Shown: positions 1 through 9,144 of the stretch, piece by piece | How the letters are laid out: each line of letters starts with the position of its first letter | How positions within the stretch are numbered: position 1 is the stretch's first letter | From: Bacillus_CJ salitolerans | GTDB lineage: Bacteria; Bacillota; Bacilli; Bacillales; SA4 | Assembly (NCBI RefSeq): GCF_042680805.1 | Contig: NZ_JBHUEM010000009.1 | Coordinates: 112,351 to 176,350 of the forward strand | Length of the DNA: 64,000 nt | Reading direction: 5' to 3' | The notes under the pieces: generated by a model | Database searches by the model: none | Told to the model about the DNA's origin: nothing | Seen by the model: the letters and a program-made list of their open reading frames with translations, nothing else | Program-made: the position numbers and the translations under genes

Positions 1-1536
1 CACATCCATCATCGTAACTTCCCCGTATGGATTCAGATAAGGTGTAGACCAATCAATAAAAGTGATCATGGTAAATGGCACGATAGCTAGCACCACATTT
101 TTCACAGATACTCCTCTTTTTTCCAGCAATACAAAAAGGCAGAATATACTACATGAATAAAGTACGAGATACCACTTGCTTGGTCGTCCTAACACAATAA
201 ATTGCCAGTCCAGTTTGGAGATTGTCAAAACGAAATCTTCCAGTAGTTGTATACATTCATTAATTGGACCTATCAATAAATGATTTAGCTCCGGTAATAA
301 AAGTTGAAGGAAATAAGAGAGAAAGCTGATAGGAAGAATAAAAAACGAAGTCATTGGAACATAGAACAGATTAAGGGGAATAGATAAAACCGAAAACTGA
401 TAGAAGTGATACAAAATGATAGGAGTCGAACATATTGTTGCTGCAATGCTAACCATTGCAAGCTGACTAATGAAACCTTTAGTTCTTGAAAAAATATACT
501 GACTCGATAAGATTAATGCGAGGCTCACAGAAAAAGAAAGCTGAAAGCCAACATTAAATAAATAATAGGGGTTAACCGTGATCATCAATAAAAAAGCAAG
601 GCTAATCAAATCTAATGTAGTAAGAGTAATAGAAGGAAATCTAAGCTTCAATAGTGCAAGAAAGCACATTATGGCGGCCCGTACCACCGAAGGGGCAAAT
701 CCCGCTAATATAGCATAAATTGGTAATAAGATCATGAGAATGACTATTACTTTCTCTCTAGTTACTCCAATCCTTAGACCACAGTAATATATAAAAGCAC
801 ATAATAATCCTATGTGCATACCTGAAATAGCTAACAAATGAATGAGACCAAGCTGCTGAAAAGCTTCTTCAGTCTGTACACCAAGCTCTTCCCTACTTCC
901 GAAGGTTAGCGCCTGAGCATACCCTTTAAAGGGTGGAGGAAAAGAATCTTCAATCATTTTTAAACCTTTTTCTCGGAATACATAGATCTCATCTAAAATG
1001 TTGAAATATTGGTCAGTACAATGAGATAGGGAAAATATCTGGGGTGTTACAATCCAATGAATTTTATTAAAATATAGATATTGCTTGAAATCAAAAGCGT
1101 GGAAATTTCTAGCCCCTTCAGGTTCATTTAATTTACCTGGGAAACTACAAATTAAGCGACTCGTTAACGTAGATAATGATTTTTTTTCATGTTCAGACCC
1201 GACTCGATAGCTTACATAGAATGCCTCATTTTGTTTTGTTTGTAGAGTGAAAGTTAGCATGTCTCCGTTCACTTTCGGAGTTGTTATGATTTTTCCAGTA
1301 ATGTCCTTTGATTCTTTACTATACTGACTTTGATTACCAGATTCAATAATTACAAAGTGTAGTGCATAAAGCAGGATCGCAATACAACACCACACTCCGG
1401 CATATCTGTTACTTCGTACCATAATCATGATTAAATAGAGGATCAGTATAAAAAATAGAGGTAAAGGAAAAGAGTGATAGACCCAGCAAATACTTAGAAT
1501 ACTGCTACCAGCAACATAGATCCACTTATTTCTCAA
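1..1536 (-). CDS. comEC: ComEC DNA-uptake channel, C-terminus cut by window edge
   Basis: Inner-membrane channel that carries single-stranded DNA across the membrane during competence. The frame is open from a TTG at 1536 to base 1 (512 codons) with no stop. It has many hydrophobic segments and recognisable competence-domain motifs, HLLAISGMHIG near 820-850 and PSVVRAA near 680. The last residues in the window read VTMMDV, which is where the metallo-beta-lactamase-like domain (DVGQGD motif) begins in this family, so that nuclease-like domain lies outside. The TTG is the first possible start because an in-frame TAG lies three codons upstream. It begins 9 bases after the comEB stop, which supports translation within the comE operon. 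The ribosome site is weak. Confidence 0.93.
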   Translation of the reverse strand, partial: MRNKWIYVAGSSILSICWVYHSFPLPLFFILILYLIMIMVRSNRYAGVWCCIAILLYALHFVIIESGNQSQYSKESKDITGKIITTPKVNGDMLTFTLQTKQNEAFYVSYRVGSEHEKKSLSTLTSRLICSFPGKLNEPEGARNFHAFDFKQYLYFNKIHWIVTPQIFSLSHCTDQYFNILDEIYVFREKGLKMIEDSFPPPFKGYAQALTFGSREELGVQTEEAFQQLGLIHLLAISGMHIGLLCAFIYYCGLRIGVTREKVIVILMILLPIYAILAGFAPSVVRAAIMCFLALLKLRFPSITLTTLDLISLAFLLMITVNPYYLFNVGFQLSFSVSLALILSSQYIFSRTKGFISQLAMVSIAATICSTPIILYHFYQFSVLSIPLNLFYVPMTSFFILPISFLSYFLQLLLPELNHLLIGPINECIQLLEDFVLTISKLDWQFIVLGRPSKWYLVLYSCSIFCLFVLLEKRGVSVKNVVLAIVPFTMITFIDWSTPYLNPYGEVTMMDV

Positions 1537-1545
1537 GGGAAGAGC

Positions 1546-2115
1546 CTATATATAGCTAGTAAATAAACGATTTGCATGTTGGTGAAGTTCTTTTATTTCG
1601 TGCTGAGAGATATCTGAATCAGCTAATTTTCCAATTAGATTTGCAACAAATTGAAGTTTTTCTTTATTTTTTGTGTCTATAATCATCTCTTCTAGTTCCA
1701 CCTGTACAACCTTAACTTTTGCCTGTTCAAATAATTCAAGGGCATATGGATGATTTTTATAGTCCACGGAATAGTACACTGTTTGAATTCCGCTTTGTAT
1801 AATTCCTTTGCAGCATTGTAAGCATGGGAAATGCGTGACATATAATTCAGCTCCCTCAGTTGGCACACCAAACTTTGCGCATTGAAGAATTGCATTCATT
1901 TCCGCATGGATTGTTCTAACGCAATGGTTGTCAATCACATAACACCCTTCATCTATGCAGTGTGTTCCTCCAGCAATGGAGCCATTATACCCGCCAGCAA
2001 TAATGCGTTTATCCCTTACAATCGTTGCACCCACTGCTAGTCTTGTACAAGTACTCCTCAGAGCAATCAAGTGACTTTGAGCCATAAAATACTGATCCCA
2101 TGAAATTCTGTCCAT
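1546..2115 (-). CDS. comEB: ComEB, dCMP/cytidine deaminase family protein
   Basis: Zinc-dependent deaminase of the dCMP deaminase family, 189 residues. The zinc motif HAE is followed by PCLQC, and an upstream H/C-rich insert (THCIDEGC) matches dCMP deaminases. The open frame extends upstream to 2304, but the start is placed at ATG 2115 because GGGAGGAAC sits just before it and the extension overlaps comEA out of frame. It is the middle gene of comEA-comEB-comEC. In B. subtilis comEB is dispensable for transformation itself, so its role in uptake is unclear; dCMP deamination is the activity expected from the family. Confidence 0.93.
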   Translation of the reverse strand: MDRISWDQYFMAQSHLIALRSTCTRLAVGATIVRDKRIIAGGYNGSIAGGTHCIDEGCYVIDNHCVRTIHAEMNAILQCAKFGVPTEGAELYVTHFPCLQCCKGIIQSGIQTVYYSVDYKNHPYALELFEQAKVKVVQVELEEMIIDTKNKEKLQFVANLIGKLADSDISQHEIKELHQHANRLFTSYI

Positions 2116-2146
2116 AATATGTTCCTCCCTAGCTATTAAATATATT

Positions 2147-2758
2147 TTATTGAATCGTAATATACTGTCGAAGATTTTCCAATAGTTTTTCACCAATTCC
2201 AGGAACTTCTTGTATTTCTTCAATCGAGCGAAAGAAACCCTGTTCCTTACGATATTGAATAATTGCCTCTGCTTTTGCAGGACCAATTCCCGGTAAAGCA
2301 TCAAGCTCTTCTACTGTTGCGTTATTCACATTTAGTTGCTTGTTATTATTTATATGACCTATCGACATGGTTACTAAATGTCCTTCGCCCTCTTTTCCAA
2401 TATAGATAACCATCTCATCAAAAACCTTTTGTGCTAAATTCACTTGATTTTGATCCGCAAATTCAGTAAATCCACCAGCTAATACAACTACATCTTTCAG
2501 GCGACTACCATCTTCAACCTCATATACTCCTGGCATATGGACTTCCCCTTTAATATCAATCATGATCGTCTGTTCTTCCTTGGGTACTTCATTATTCCTT
2601 TCAAATGTATTCCCTTCATCTACTAAAAACGAACTTTCGTTTGCCCAGTCATCATGTTGGGAGGAGGAATCATTACTATTTAAAAGAACAATTACTTGTA
2701 TACTTAACAAGATTGCAACACTGACGGCTATATACCAATATTTTTTAATGTGTTCCAA
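2147..2758 (-). CDS. comEA: ComEA, competence DNA receptor
   Basis: Membrane-anchored receptor that binds double-stranded DNA outside the membrane and hands it to ComEC. The 203 residues comprise a short cytoplasmic start, one membrane helix (about 8-26), an acidic Ser/Asn-rich linker, a SLBB-type domain (about 65-120) and a C-terminal helix-hairpin-helix DNA-binding domain (about 141-203) with LPGIGP and VPGIGE hairpins. The start is TTG at 2758, seven bases after AAGGAGGTG. It is the first gene of the comE operon and is divergent from comER, so the 95-base gap should contain both promoters. Confidence 0.95.
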   Translation of the reverse strand: MEHIKKYWYIAVSVAILLSIQVIVLLNSNDSSSQHDDWANESSFLVDEGNTFERNNEVPKEEQTIMIDIKGEVHMPGVYEVEDGSRLKDVVVLAGGFTEFADQNQVNLAQKVFDEMVIYIGKEGEGHLVTMSIGHINNNKQLNVNNATVEELDALPGIGPAKAEAIIQYRKEQGFFRSIEEIQEVPGIGEKLLENLRQYITIQ

Positions 2759-2853
2759 TTTGTCACCTCCTTAAAAGTGGAACAAAATACATAAAATAGT
2801 GATTCACATCATATATGTGTATGAGAGAACTGTTGCAGAGGAGGGGATGGTCA

Positions 2854-3687
2854 GTGAACGTAGGGATTATCGGAACAGGGAACATGGGGACCATTTTAGC
2901 GGAATCATTTATCGAATCTCATGCCGTTACACCTTCTAACCTTTTTATTATAAATAGAACAAAACAAAAGGCTATGAAGATAAAAGATAGATATCCTGGT
3001 ATCCATGTATCTTCAACAGTAGAAGAAATCATTGATAACAGTGATTTAATATTTATTTGTATTAAGCCATTAGAAATTTATCCACTATTAGAGAAAATTG
3101 CACCTCGATTAATAAAAGACCAATGCATTGTTTCCATTACAAGTCCTGTTAGTGTTGATCAGCTAGAATCGGTTGTTAATTGTAATGTTGCAAGAGCTAT
3201 TCCTAGTATTACTAACCGGGCTCTATCAGGTGTATCACTACTTAGCTTTGGTGAGCACTGTGACAGACGATATCAAGAAATAATAAAAGGATTATTTCAA
3301 AATATCTCTACTCCTATCACTATTGATCATAACATCACTAGGGTAGCATCTGATATTGTGAGCTGTGGACCTGCATTCTTTAGCTATTTGGTTCAACGTT
3401 TTATTGAAGGAGCAACGGAAGAAACGGAGATTACACAAGAAAAAGCAACTGAACTTGCAAGTGGTATGCTCATTGGTTTAGGAAAATTATTAGAAAAAGG
3501 TGTATATACATTACCTACATTGCAAAATAAGGTTTGTGTGAAGGGTGGCGTCACAGGAGAGGGAATAAAAGTACTAGAAGAAGAGCTAGGAGACATATTT
3601 ATTCATCTTTTTCAAAAAACACATGCAAAGTATTATGAGGATATTCATGAGGTTTCAGAACAATTCAGCTCAAAAAAGGGTGTATAA
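2854..3687 (+). CDS. comER: ComER, pyrroline-5-carboxylate reductase-like protein
   Basis: NAD(P)-binding protein of the ProC family, 277 residues. The N-terminal Rossmann motif is GIIGTGNMG, and the C-terminal dimerisation domain keeps the family VKGGVTGEG motif. The frame is open from 2815, but the GTG at 2854 is chosen because GAGGAGGGGA lies just upstream and the protein then begins directly at the Rossmann strand. It is divergent from comEA, as in B. subtilis. The B. subtilis gene has been linked to late competence and sporulation, but its reaction is not established; a proline-synthesis role is only inferred from the family. Confidence 0.9.
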   Translation: MNVGIIGTGNMGTILAESFIESHAVTPSNLFIINRTKQKAMKIKDRYPGIHVSSTVEEIIDNSDLIFICIKPLEIYPLLEKIAPRLIKDQCIVSITSPVSVDQLESVVNCNVARAIPSITNRALSGVSLLSFGEHCDRRYQEIIKGLFQNISTPITIDHNITRVASDIVSCGPAFFSYLVQRFIEGATEETEITQEKATELASGMLIGLGKLLEKGVYTLPTLQNKVCVKGGVTGEGIKVLEEELGDIFIHLFQKTHAKYYEDIHEVSEQFSSKKGV

Positions 3688-3727
3688 GGCATATATATTC
3701 TCCAACGAACTGAAAAATCCTTTAAAA

Positions 3728-3759
3728 AAATAAACCATCCCTGATGGTTTATTTTTTTT
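3728..3759. terminator. Bidirectional terminator between comER and yqeM
   Basis: A perfect 12-bp stem (AAATAAACCATC, 3-base loop) is flanked by A and T runs on both sides. It serves the convergent genes comER and yqeM, and its right arm includes the yqeM stop codon. Confidence 0.9.
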
Positions 3760-4501
3760 GACAACTAAATAAGATTCGTTCTCGATTCATTGTGGATAAT
3801 TCATTTTGAAAATCAGATGTGATAATAATATTATTAAAGCCACCGTGTTCTAGCCACTCTTGGTACTGATTAATCGGGAAGGTCCTCTGCAAATGTAATT
3901 CATCATACCTTTTATATAGATTTGTATGCAATTCCTTCACAAAAAAACTCAATTCATGCTCAACACTATATGGGTGTTCGCCAGCAAAGCAATTCCAAAT
4001 ATATGCCACATCCTCCTCACTACTAACAAAGGTTTGATCCTGGAAGATATTTTGCACTTTCTCTATTGAGTGTACATCGAATAGGAATAAACCACCGTGG
4101 TTTAGATGTTTATATGCGTTTTCAAATGTTTGTATTACAGCCTGTTCATCTGTTAAATAATTTAGAGAATCACAAAAACAAATGATAAAATCATATGTCA
4201 CATCAAGTGACAAGTCCGACATATCCTGCTCATAGAAGGTAATGGATAGCCCTTGCTTTCTAGCTTTTTCTTCGGCTACAGTTAACATTTCCGAAGAAAT
4301 GTCTACACCAGTTACGTCATAGCCACGCTGTGCAAGCGGTATAGAAATGGAACCTGTTCCACACCCTAAGTCTAGAATTTTTTGTTGATTATTCGTTAGG
4401 TCATATAATCTCTGGCTATCCAAAAAATATGTGATCCAGTTCGAGTAGGGAACATCCTTCATCAAATCATCATAAATATATGCAAAATGCTGATAGGTCA
4501 T
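3749..4501 (-). CDS. yqeM: Class I SAM-dependent methyltransferase YqeM
   Basis: A 250-residue methyltransferase of unknown substrate. The SAM-binding motif I reads LDLGCGTGSIS, followed by an acidic strand end (VTGVD). It is the last gene of the yqe operon, and its start overlaps the rsfS stop by four bases (ATGA-type), which implies translational coupling. The gene is conserved next to rsfS in Bacillus, so a link with ribosome or tRNA work is plausible but unproven. Confidence 0.9.
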   Translation of the reverse strand: MTYQHFAYIYDDLMKDVPYSNWITYFLDSQRLYDLTNNQQKILDLGCGTGSISIPLAQRGYDVTGVDISSEMLTVAEEKARKQGLSITFYEQDMSDLSLDVTYDFIICFCDSLNYLTDEQAVIQTFENAYKHLNHGGLFLFDVHSIEKVQNIFQDQTFVSSEEDVAYIWNCFAGEHPYSVEHELSFFVKELHTNLYKRYDELHLQRTFPINQYQEWLEHGGFNNIIITSDFQNELSTMNRERILFSCQKK

Positions 4502-4854
4502 TGCATTATTTCACTTTGGATATCTTCGGTTGGAGCATCTCCCCAAAGTCGTTCTAAGTTATAGTAGCCTCTTTCATCTTTATGAAAAATATGAGCAACA
4601 ACATCCCCTAAATCAACTAGGATCCATCTTGCTTCATCAAAGCCTTCCATTCTTTTTATATCTATTCCATTTTCAGCCGCTTTTTCCTTCATCTCACGAG
4701 CAATTGCTTGTACTTGCTTATCAGAATTCCCGTGACATATTAAAAAATAATCTGCCACCAATGAAATTCCCTTCATATTAAGAGCTATAATATCTTCAGC
4801 CTTTTTATCATCAGCTGCTCTTGCCGCCATCACTAATGTATCTCTATCCTTCAT
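4498..4854 (-). CDS. rsfS: RsfS ribosome silencing factor
   Basis: RsfS/Iojap binds ribosomal protein uL14 on the large subunit and blocks subunit joining when nutrients are scarce. The 118-residue protein shows the family core GFDEARWILVDLGDVVAHIF and a C-terminal YNLERLWGDA. The open frame starts at 4872, but ATG 4854 is preferred because GGGAGG lies about nine bases before it. The start overlaps the end of yqeK by 11 bases and the end overlaps yqeM, so the genes are tightly coupled. Confidence 0.94.
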   Translation of the reverse strand: MKDRDTLVMAARAADDKKAEDIIALNMKGISLVADYFLICHGNSDKQVQAIAREMKEKAAENGIDIKRMEGFDEARWILVDLGDVVAHIFHKDERGYYNLERLWGDAPTEDIQSEIMQ

Positions 4855-5434
4855 TAATTGAATTCCTCCCATTTTTATATTCCTGAATTAATCCATTATA
4901 AGTAAACAATGTATCTGGATAAACAGTATGATTTCTATTCAATAAAAATTGAATCGTGTTTTTTACCGACTCGATAACAGCTCCATTTAAATCATGTTTT
5001 GCGAGTTCCCTAACCTCGACAACACCTGGAAACTTTCTCCCTGGCTCAATATAATCAGCCAAGTAAATCACCTTCTCCAATGTGGTCATGTTTTCTCTTC
5101 CGGAAGTATGATACTTGATAGCATTTAGTATATCCAAATCCTTTATTCCTACTTCCTTTTCAACTAGGAAAGCCCCAACTGGTGCATGCCATAGTTCTGT
5201 GTCAAAACGTAAAAGTTCTTGAGGCATTTGCTGTTCCAATATAATTTGTCTCATTTCATCCTTTGGTCTGAATTTAGCGTAATCATGAAAAATGGCCGCC
5301 ATTTCAGCTTTCTTTTCATCAACCTTATATTGTCGAGCTAAGACCACGGCAGTTTCCATTACACCTATTGTATGCTGATAGCGATGCTCGGTTAATTGAT
5401 TCTTTACTATAGATAAGGCTTCTCCCTTATTCAT
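4844..5434 (-). CDS. yqeK: YqeK, HD-domain Ap4A hydrolase
   Basis: HD-superfamily metal phosphohydrolase of 196 residues. The family member in B. subtilis cleaves diadenosine tetraphosphate symmetrically to ADP. The metal motifs are visible: an early His (RYQHTIGV), the HD pair in AAIFHDYAK, LWHAPVGA, and a late D in YLADYIEPGR. ATG 5434 is chosen over the frame start at 5443 because GAGGAG is about ten bases upstream of it. It overlaps nadD by eight bases, so it is translated with the NAD gene, an arrangement conserved across Firmicutes. Confidence 0.92.
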   Translation of the reverse strand: MNKGEALSIVKNQLTEHRYQHTIGVMETAVVLARQYKVDEKKAEMAAIFHDYAKFRPKDEMRQIILEQQMPQELLRFDTELWHAPVGAFLVEKEVGIKDLDILNAIKYHTSGRENMTTLEKVIYLADYIEPGRKFPGVVEVRELAKHDLNGAVIESVKNTIQFLLNRNHTVYPDTLFTYNGLIQEYKNGRNSINEG

Positions 5435-5990
5435 ATAAACCATTCTCCTCTATATAGTTTTTCACATTTGGAGGGATTAATAGTTCTGTATTCCCTTTCT
5501 TTTTTATCCGTTCACGAATAAAGGAAGATGAAATATCAAATAAGGGGGTAGAAACAGGGATGATTGGGTAGCTCGATTCAGTTGAATAACCAATCCTGCA
5601 CACTCCAACAAAGGATACTAGTTGAATTAACTCATCAATTTTATACCATTTTGGTAAATATTCAATCATATCCCCACCGATGATAAAGTAAAAATCATGA
5701 TTGTAAGTTTTTTTTAATAACGAAATTGTATCGTATGTATAGGAAGGGCCTTCTCGTTCGAGTTCAATGGTATTTATAGAAAAGCAGCTGTGGCCTTCTA
5801 ATGTTAGTTTAAGCATGTCTATACGCTGCCCGACTTTTGTCACTTGTTTATTTGTTTTATGTGGTGGAATTTTTGTAGGAATGAACCAAACCTCGTCTAA
5901 TGAAAGTGACTCGTACACCTCATATGCGATTAATAAGTGACCATTATGGGGTGGATCAAATGTACCACCCAATAATCCTATTTTCTTCAT
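5427..5990 (-). CDS. nadD: Nicotinate-nucleotide adenylyltransferase
   Basis: Converts nicotinate mononucleotide and ATP to deamido-NAD, an essential step of NAD synthesis. The 187-residue protein begins with the nucleotidyltransferase motif GGTFDPPHNGH and ends with the ISSSFIRERIK variant of the ISSTxIR motif. ATG 5990 is preferred to the in-frame 5999 because GAGGGAG is correctly spaced. It lies between yhbY and yqeK in the yqe operon. Confidence 0.96.
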   Translation of the reverse strand: MKKIGLLGGTFDPPHNGHLLIAYEVYESLSLDEVWFIPTKIPPHKTNKQVTKVGQRIDMLKLTLEGHSCFSINTIELEREGPSYTYDTISLLKKTYNHDFYFIIGGDMIEYLPKWYKIDELIQLVSFVGVCRIGYSTESSYPIIPVSTPLFDISSSFIRERIKKKGNTELLIPPNVKNYIEENGLYE

Positions 5991-6027
5991 GTCATTCATC
6001 TCCCTCTACGAAAAAATATCGTACTTT

Positions 6028-6321
6028 TTATGAAGGAAGATTTATTTGTTTATTTTCTTTTGACTCTTTATAAAGAACAATTGTATGACCAATGACCTGA
6101 ACAAGCTCTGCTTTCGCACCAGCACTTAGCTCTTCTGCAACCTCATAACGATCATATTCACAATTTTGTAGGACACTAACCTTTAAGAGTTCTCTCTTTT
6201 CCAACGCATCTTCAATTTGCTTAACCATATTTTCATTTACTCCACCCTTGCCCACCTGAAAAATAGGGTCCAAGTGGTGAGCCTTTGAACGTAAAAAGCG
6301 TTTTTGTTTTCCTGTTAGCAT
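6028..6321 (-). CDS. yhbY: YhbY-type CRM-domain RNA-binding protein
   Basis: A 97-residue single CRM (CRS1/YhbY) domain. The family GxxG loop appears as VGKGGVN near residue 24, after a basic start (KQKRFLRSKAHHL). YhbY proteins associate with pre-50S ribosomal particles. Flanking rsfS, yqeH and nadD fits a ribosome assembly role. A GGAGGTG site lies nine bases before the ATG and just after the aroE stop (B. subtilis name yqeI). Confidence 0.93.
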   Translation of the reverse strand: MLTGKQKRFLRSKAHHLDPIFQVGKGGVNENMVKQIEDALEKRELLKVSVLQNCEYDRYEVAEELSAGAKAELVQVIGHTIVLYKESKENKQINLPS

Positions 6322-6324
6322 ATA

Positions 6325-7161
6325 TTAAGCACCTCCGAGTTTATCCATAATTGTTTTTCTCATCTCGTGAACATCAGGATATATACCTGTCCACATCTCA
6401 AATGAAAGAGCACCTTGGAAGACAAACATATCTACTCCATTTTGGGTGACAGCTCCAGCCTGTTTTGCAAGTTTAAGAAACTTTGTCTCTAATGGATTAT
6501 ATATAATATCACTAACAATATGCTTATTTGAAATATTGTTTATTTCAATTGGTACCTCCTCTATATTAGGTGACATACCGATTGATGTAGTATTAATGAT
6601 AATATCATATTCAGCAAGGTTTGTTACAGCCTCATGAATATTAATGGCTTTGCTAGCTAACTGATGTTTAGTTGTGATAATATTCTTTGCCTTCTCGAGT
6701 GTTCGGTTAGCAATATCGACCTTTTGGGCTCCATTATGGATGAGTGAGTAATATATTGCTCTTGATGCTCCACCTGCTCCAATAATAAGGATAGATAGTT
6801 GCGTAATGTCTCTCCCAGTTACTACTCCTCGTAATCCGGTCACATAACCAATACCATCTGTGTTGTAGCCAACGAGTTTTCCGTTTCTATTAACAATCGT
6901 ATTAACTGCCCCAATTTTAATAGCTAGCTCATCGATTTCATCTAAATAATTCATAACATTTACTTTATGAGGTACCGTTACATTGAATCCTTGTATTCCA
7001 AGGGCTCTCATTGCTTCAATTGCTCCCGGTAATTTTTGTGGTGTTACGTGAAAGGCCAGATATCTAGCATGTAAACCTAACATTTCAAAAGCCATGTTAT
7101 GCATAATCGGTGACATCGAATGCAAAATGGGATCACCAATAACACCGTAAAGTCTCTCCAT
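6325..7161 (-). CDS. aroE: Shikimate dehydrogenase
   Basis: NADPH-dependent reduction of 3-dehydroshikimate in aromatic amino acid synthesis. The 278-residue protein has the substrate-binding start (GDPILHSMSPIMHN), the catalytic VTVPHK motif, the Rossmann GAGGASRAI and the NTTSIGM motif. GGAGG precedes the ATG at 7161. It sits inside the ribosome-assembly operon, as in other Bacillaceae. A 99-base gap with a long-range inverted repeat separates it from yqeH. Confidence 0.96.
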   Translation of the reverse strand: MERLYGVIGDPILHSMSPIMHNMAFEMLGLHARYLAFHVTPQKLPGAIEAMRALGIQGFNVTVPHKVNVMNYLDEIDELAIKIGAVNTIVNRNGKLVGYNTDGIGYVTGLRGVVTGRDITQLSILIIGAGGASRAIYYSLIHNGAQKVDIANRTLEKAKNIITTKHQLASKAINIHEAVTNLAEYDIIINTTSIGMSPNIEEVPIEINNISNKHIVSDIIYNPLETKFLKLAKQAGAVTQNGVDMFVFQGALSFEMWTGIYPDVHEMRKTIMDKLGGA

Positions 7162-7260
7162 ATTCCCTCCTTATTATTATAATGACTTTGTAAAACTTGA
7201 ATGTACAATCAACCTACTAGTTGCTCCGTATCTCTCAAATAGTTGTCATTAACAAAGTCA

Positions 7261-8364
7261 TTAAATAAGAGAACGTCTAATCGATACACCTACACCTTTA
7301 GGAGCATGCGCAACAATCCTTGTTCCAGGCTCATTAATCGTTACCCACCCTAAGCCGGAGAACACGATATCAACCTTTTCTTCACGAACTGTAAAGACAT
7401 GTGACTGTAGCTCAGGGAAAGATGCTAAATCCTCTTTTCGTGGAGGACTTAACATATCACCTAAGTGGTTCGTATATAGTTCTTCAGCATTCTCCAGCTT
7501 TGTTCGATGAATATTTATTTCATTTGAGACATAGCAAACAAAGGATTGCCTGTTTCCAGATACAAAATCTAGTCTTGCCATTCCCCCAAAGAACAATGTT
7601 TGCTCTTGATTTAATTGAAAAACTTTTGGTTTAATTTCTTTTTTGGGCATTATATACTTGAAATCTGACTTTTGAACATAGTGTGCCATTTGATGATGAT
7701 TAATAATACCCGGCGTATCAACTAGAGTAGAATGGTCATCAATTGGAATATCAATGACATCTAATGTTGTACCCGGGAAATGTGAGGTCGTTATTAACTC
7801 TTGTTCTCCACCAAATTCCTTTAAGATACGATTAATAAATGTTGATTTACCGACATTTGTACAACCGACAACATATACGTCTTTTCCATTTCGATAATCC
7901 TCAATTGAAGCAACAAGCTCCTTCATTCCGTAACCCTTTTCCGCGCTTATCAGAAAAATATCTAGCGGCTTTAGACCAAATTCCTTCGCTTCATGTTTCA
8001 TCCAGTTAATTACTCTGTGTGACTTCACTGATTTTGGAAGTAAATCAGCCTTATTACCAACAAGGATAATTTCATTATTTCCAACGAATCTATGTAATCC
8101 CGGTAACCAACTACCGGTGAAATCAAAAATATCGACTATCTTAACTATTAATGCATTCCTTTTTCCTAATCCATTTAAAATCTTTAAAAAGTCATCATCC
8201 GTTAATGAAACATCCTGTACCTCATTGTAATGCTTTAAACGGAAACACCTTTGGCAAATGACGACTTCCTTCATAAGAGAGGATGGGGGTGCATAACCTA
8301 ATCCCTCTTGCTCATCGGTTTGAATCCCAATTCCACATCCAATACATTTGAATTGTTCAGACAA
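7261..8364 (-). CDS. yqeH: YqeH, circularly permuted GTPase for 30S assembly
   Basis: GTPase needed for small-subunit ribosome biogenesis, 367 residues. A zinc finger is formed by CIGC near residues 7-10 and CQRC near 37-40. The G motifs are in permuted order: the NKADLL motif comes before the P-loop GCTNVGKST, which is followed by DTPG. The start is TTG at 8364 with GGGAGG eight bases upstream, placed in the end of yqeG, so the two genes are coupled. It is upstream of aroE and yhbY in the same operon. Confidence 0.95.
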   Translation of the reverse strand: MSEQFKCIGCGIGIQTDEQEGLGYAPPSSLMKEVVICQRCFRLKHYNEVQDVSLTDDDFLKILNGLGKRNALIVKIVDIFDFTGSWLPGLHRFVGNNEIILVGNKADLLPKSVKSHRVINWMKHEAKEFGLKPLDIFLISAEKGYGMKELVASIEDYRNGKDVYVVGCTNVGKSTFINRILKEFGGEQELITTSHFPGTTLDVIDIPIDDHSTLVDTPGIINHHQMAHYVQKSDFKYIMPKKEIKPKVFQLNQEQTLFFGGMARLDFVSGNRQSFVCYVSNEINIHRTKLENAEELYTNHLGDMLSPPRKEDLASFPELQSHVFTVREEKVDIVFSGLGWVTINEPGTRIVAHAPKGVGVSIRRSLI

Positions 8365-8367
8365 TGT

Positions 8368-8883
8368 CTATTCCTCCCATTTAATTAAACCTTTTTGTTT
8401 TAGCTTATTCATGATTGATCTCTCCACTTTTCGGTTAAACCTTGTAACAAAGCCATCTGATTGACTGATTGGTACAACTAAAATCGTGTAGATTCCCATT
8501 CGGTTCCCACCTAGTACATCTGTAAGAAGCTGATCACCAATGACAACCACTTCATTCTGCCTCAAATTCATATTTATCAAAGCTTGCTTAAAAGCTCGGG
8601 TCATCGGTTTCTTTGCTCTAAATATAAATGGAATGTTAACTGGATCTGCAAATGCCTTCACACGTTCTTCATTATTATTTGAGACAATTGTAACGATAAT
8701 ATTGTTTTCAATCATCGATTGAAACCAATTCTTTAATTCAGGTGTGGCATCTGGGCGATCCCACTCGACTAAAGTATTATCTAAATCGGTAATAATACCC
8801 TTAATACCTTTTTCCTTTAAATCGGTCGGGTTTATATCAAAAATACTTTTTACTTGTTGACTGGGTAAAAACATTGAAAGCAA
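8368..8883 (-). CDS. yqeG: YqeG, HAD-superfamily phosphatase
   Basis: HAD subclass IIIA phosphatase of 171 residues; the B. subtilis substrate is not firmly known. HAD motif I reads DLDNTLVEWD, motif II is VSNN and motif III/IV is GDQLLTD. The start is taken as TTG 8883, six bases after GAGGTG; an ATG nine bases further in is spaced too far from that site. It is the first gene of the yqe operon and is divergent from sda. Confidence 0.9.
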   Translation of the reverse strand: MLSMFLPSQQVKSIFDINPTDLKEKGIKGIITDLDNTLVEWDRPDATPELKNWFQSMIENNIIVTIVSNNNEERVKAFADPVNIPFIFRAKKPMTRAFKQALINMNLRQNEVVVIGDQLLTDVLGGNRMGIYTILVVPISQSDGFVTRFNRKVERSIMNKLKQKGLIKWEE

Positions 8884-8963
8884 TTATAACACCTCTATTA
8901 CTCCAAGATTATCCTATTCATATTTTTTAAGTATTAAAAAATATGAAGGTCATTTCACATATA

Positions 8964-8986
8964 GAGGGGATTATGATAATCCCCTC
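8964..8986. other. Perfect dyad upstream of yqeG
   Basis: A perfect 10-bp stem, GAGGGGATTA with a 3-base loop, lies 81 bases upstream of the yqeG start. It has no T-run on either side, so a normal terminator is doubtful. It could be an operator or a leader structure. Confidence 0.4.
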
Positions 8987-9144
8987 TTGCAGAAGTTTCA
9001 ATTTATATACCGACATTCATCATAACTAATTTCGTTTAAAGTTTCAAAATAAATTACCCATTTTATAGAGAAATTTGTAAGTTTTAGTATTTCAAACCCA
9101 TAAAAATAAAAATTTTTCGACAAATTAAACTTTCTTTCAACATC

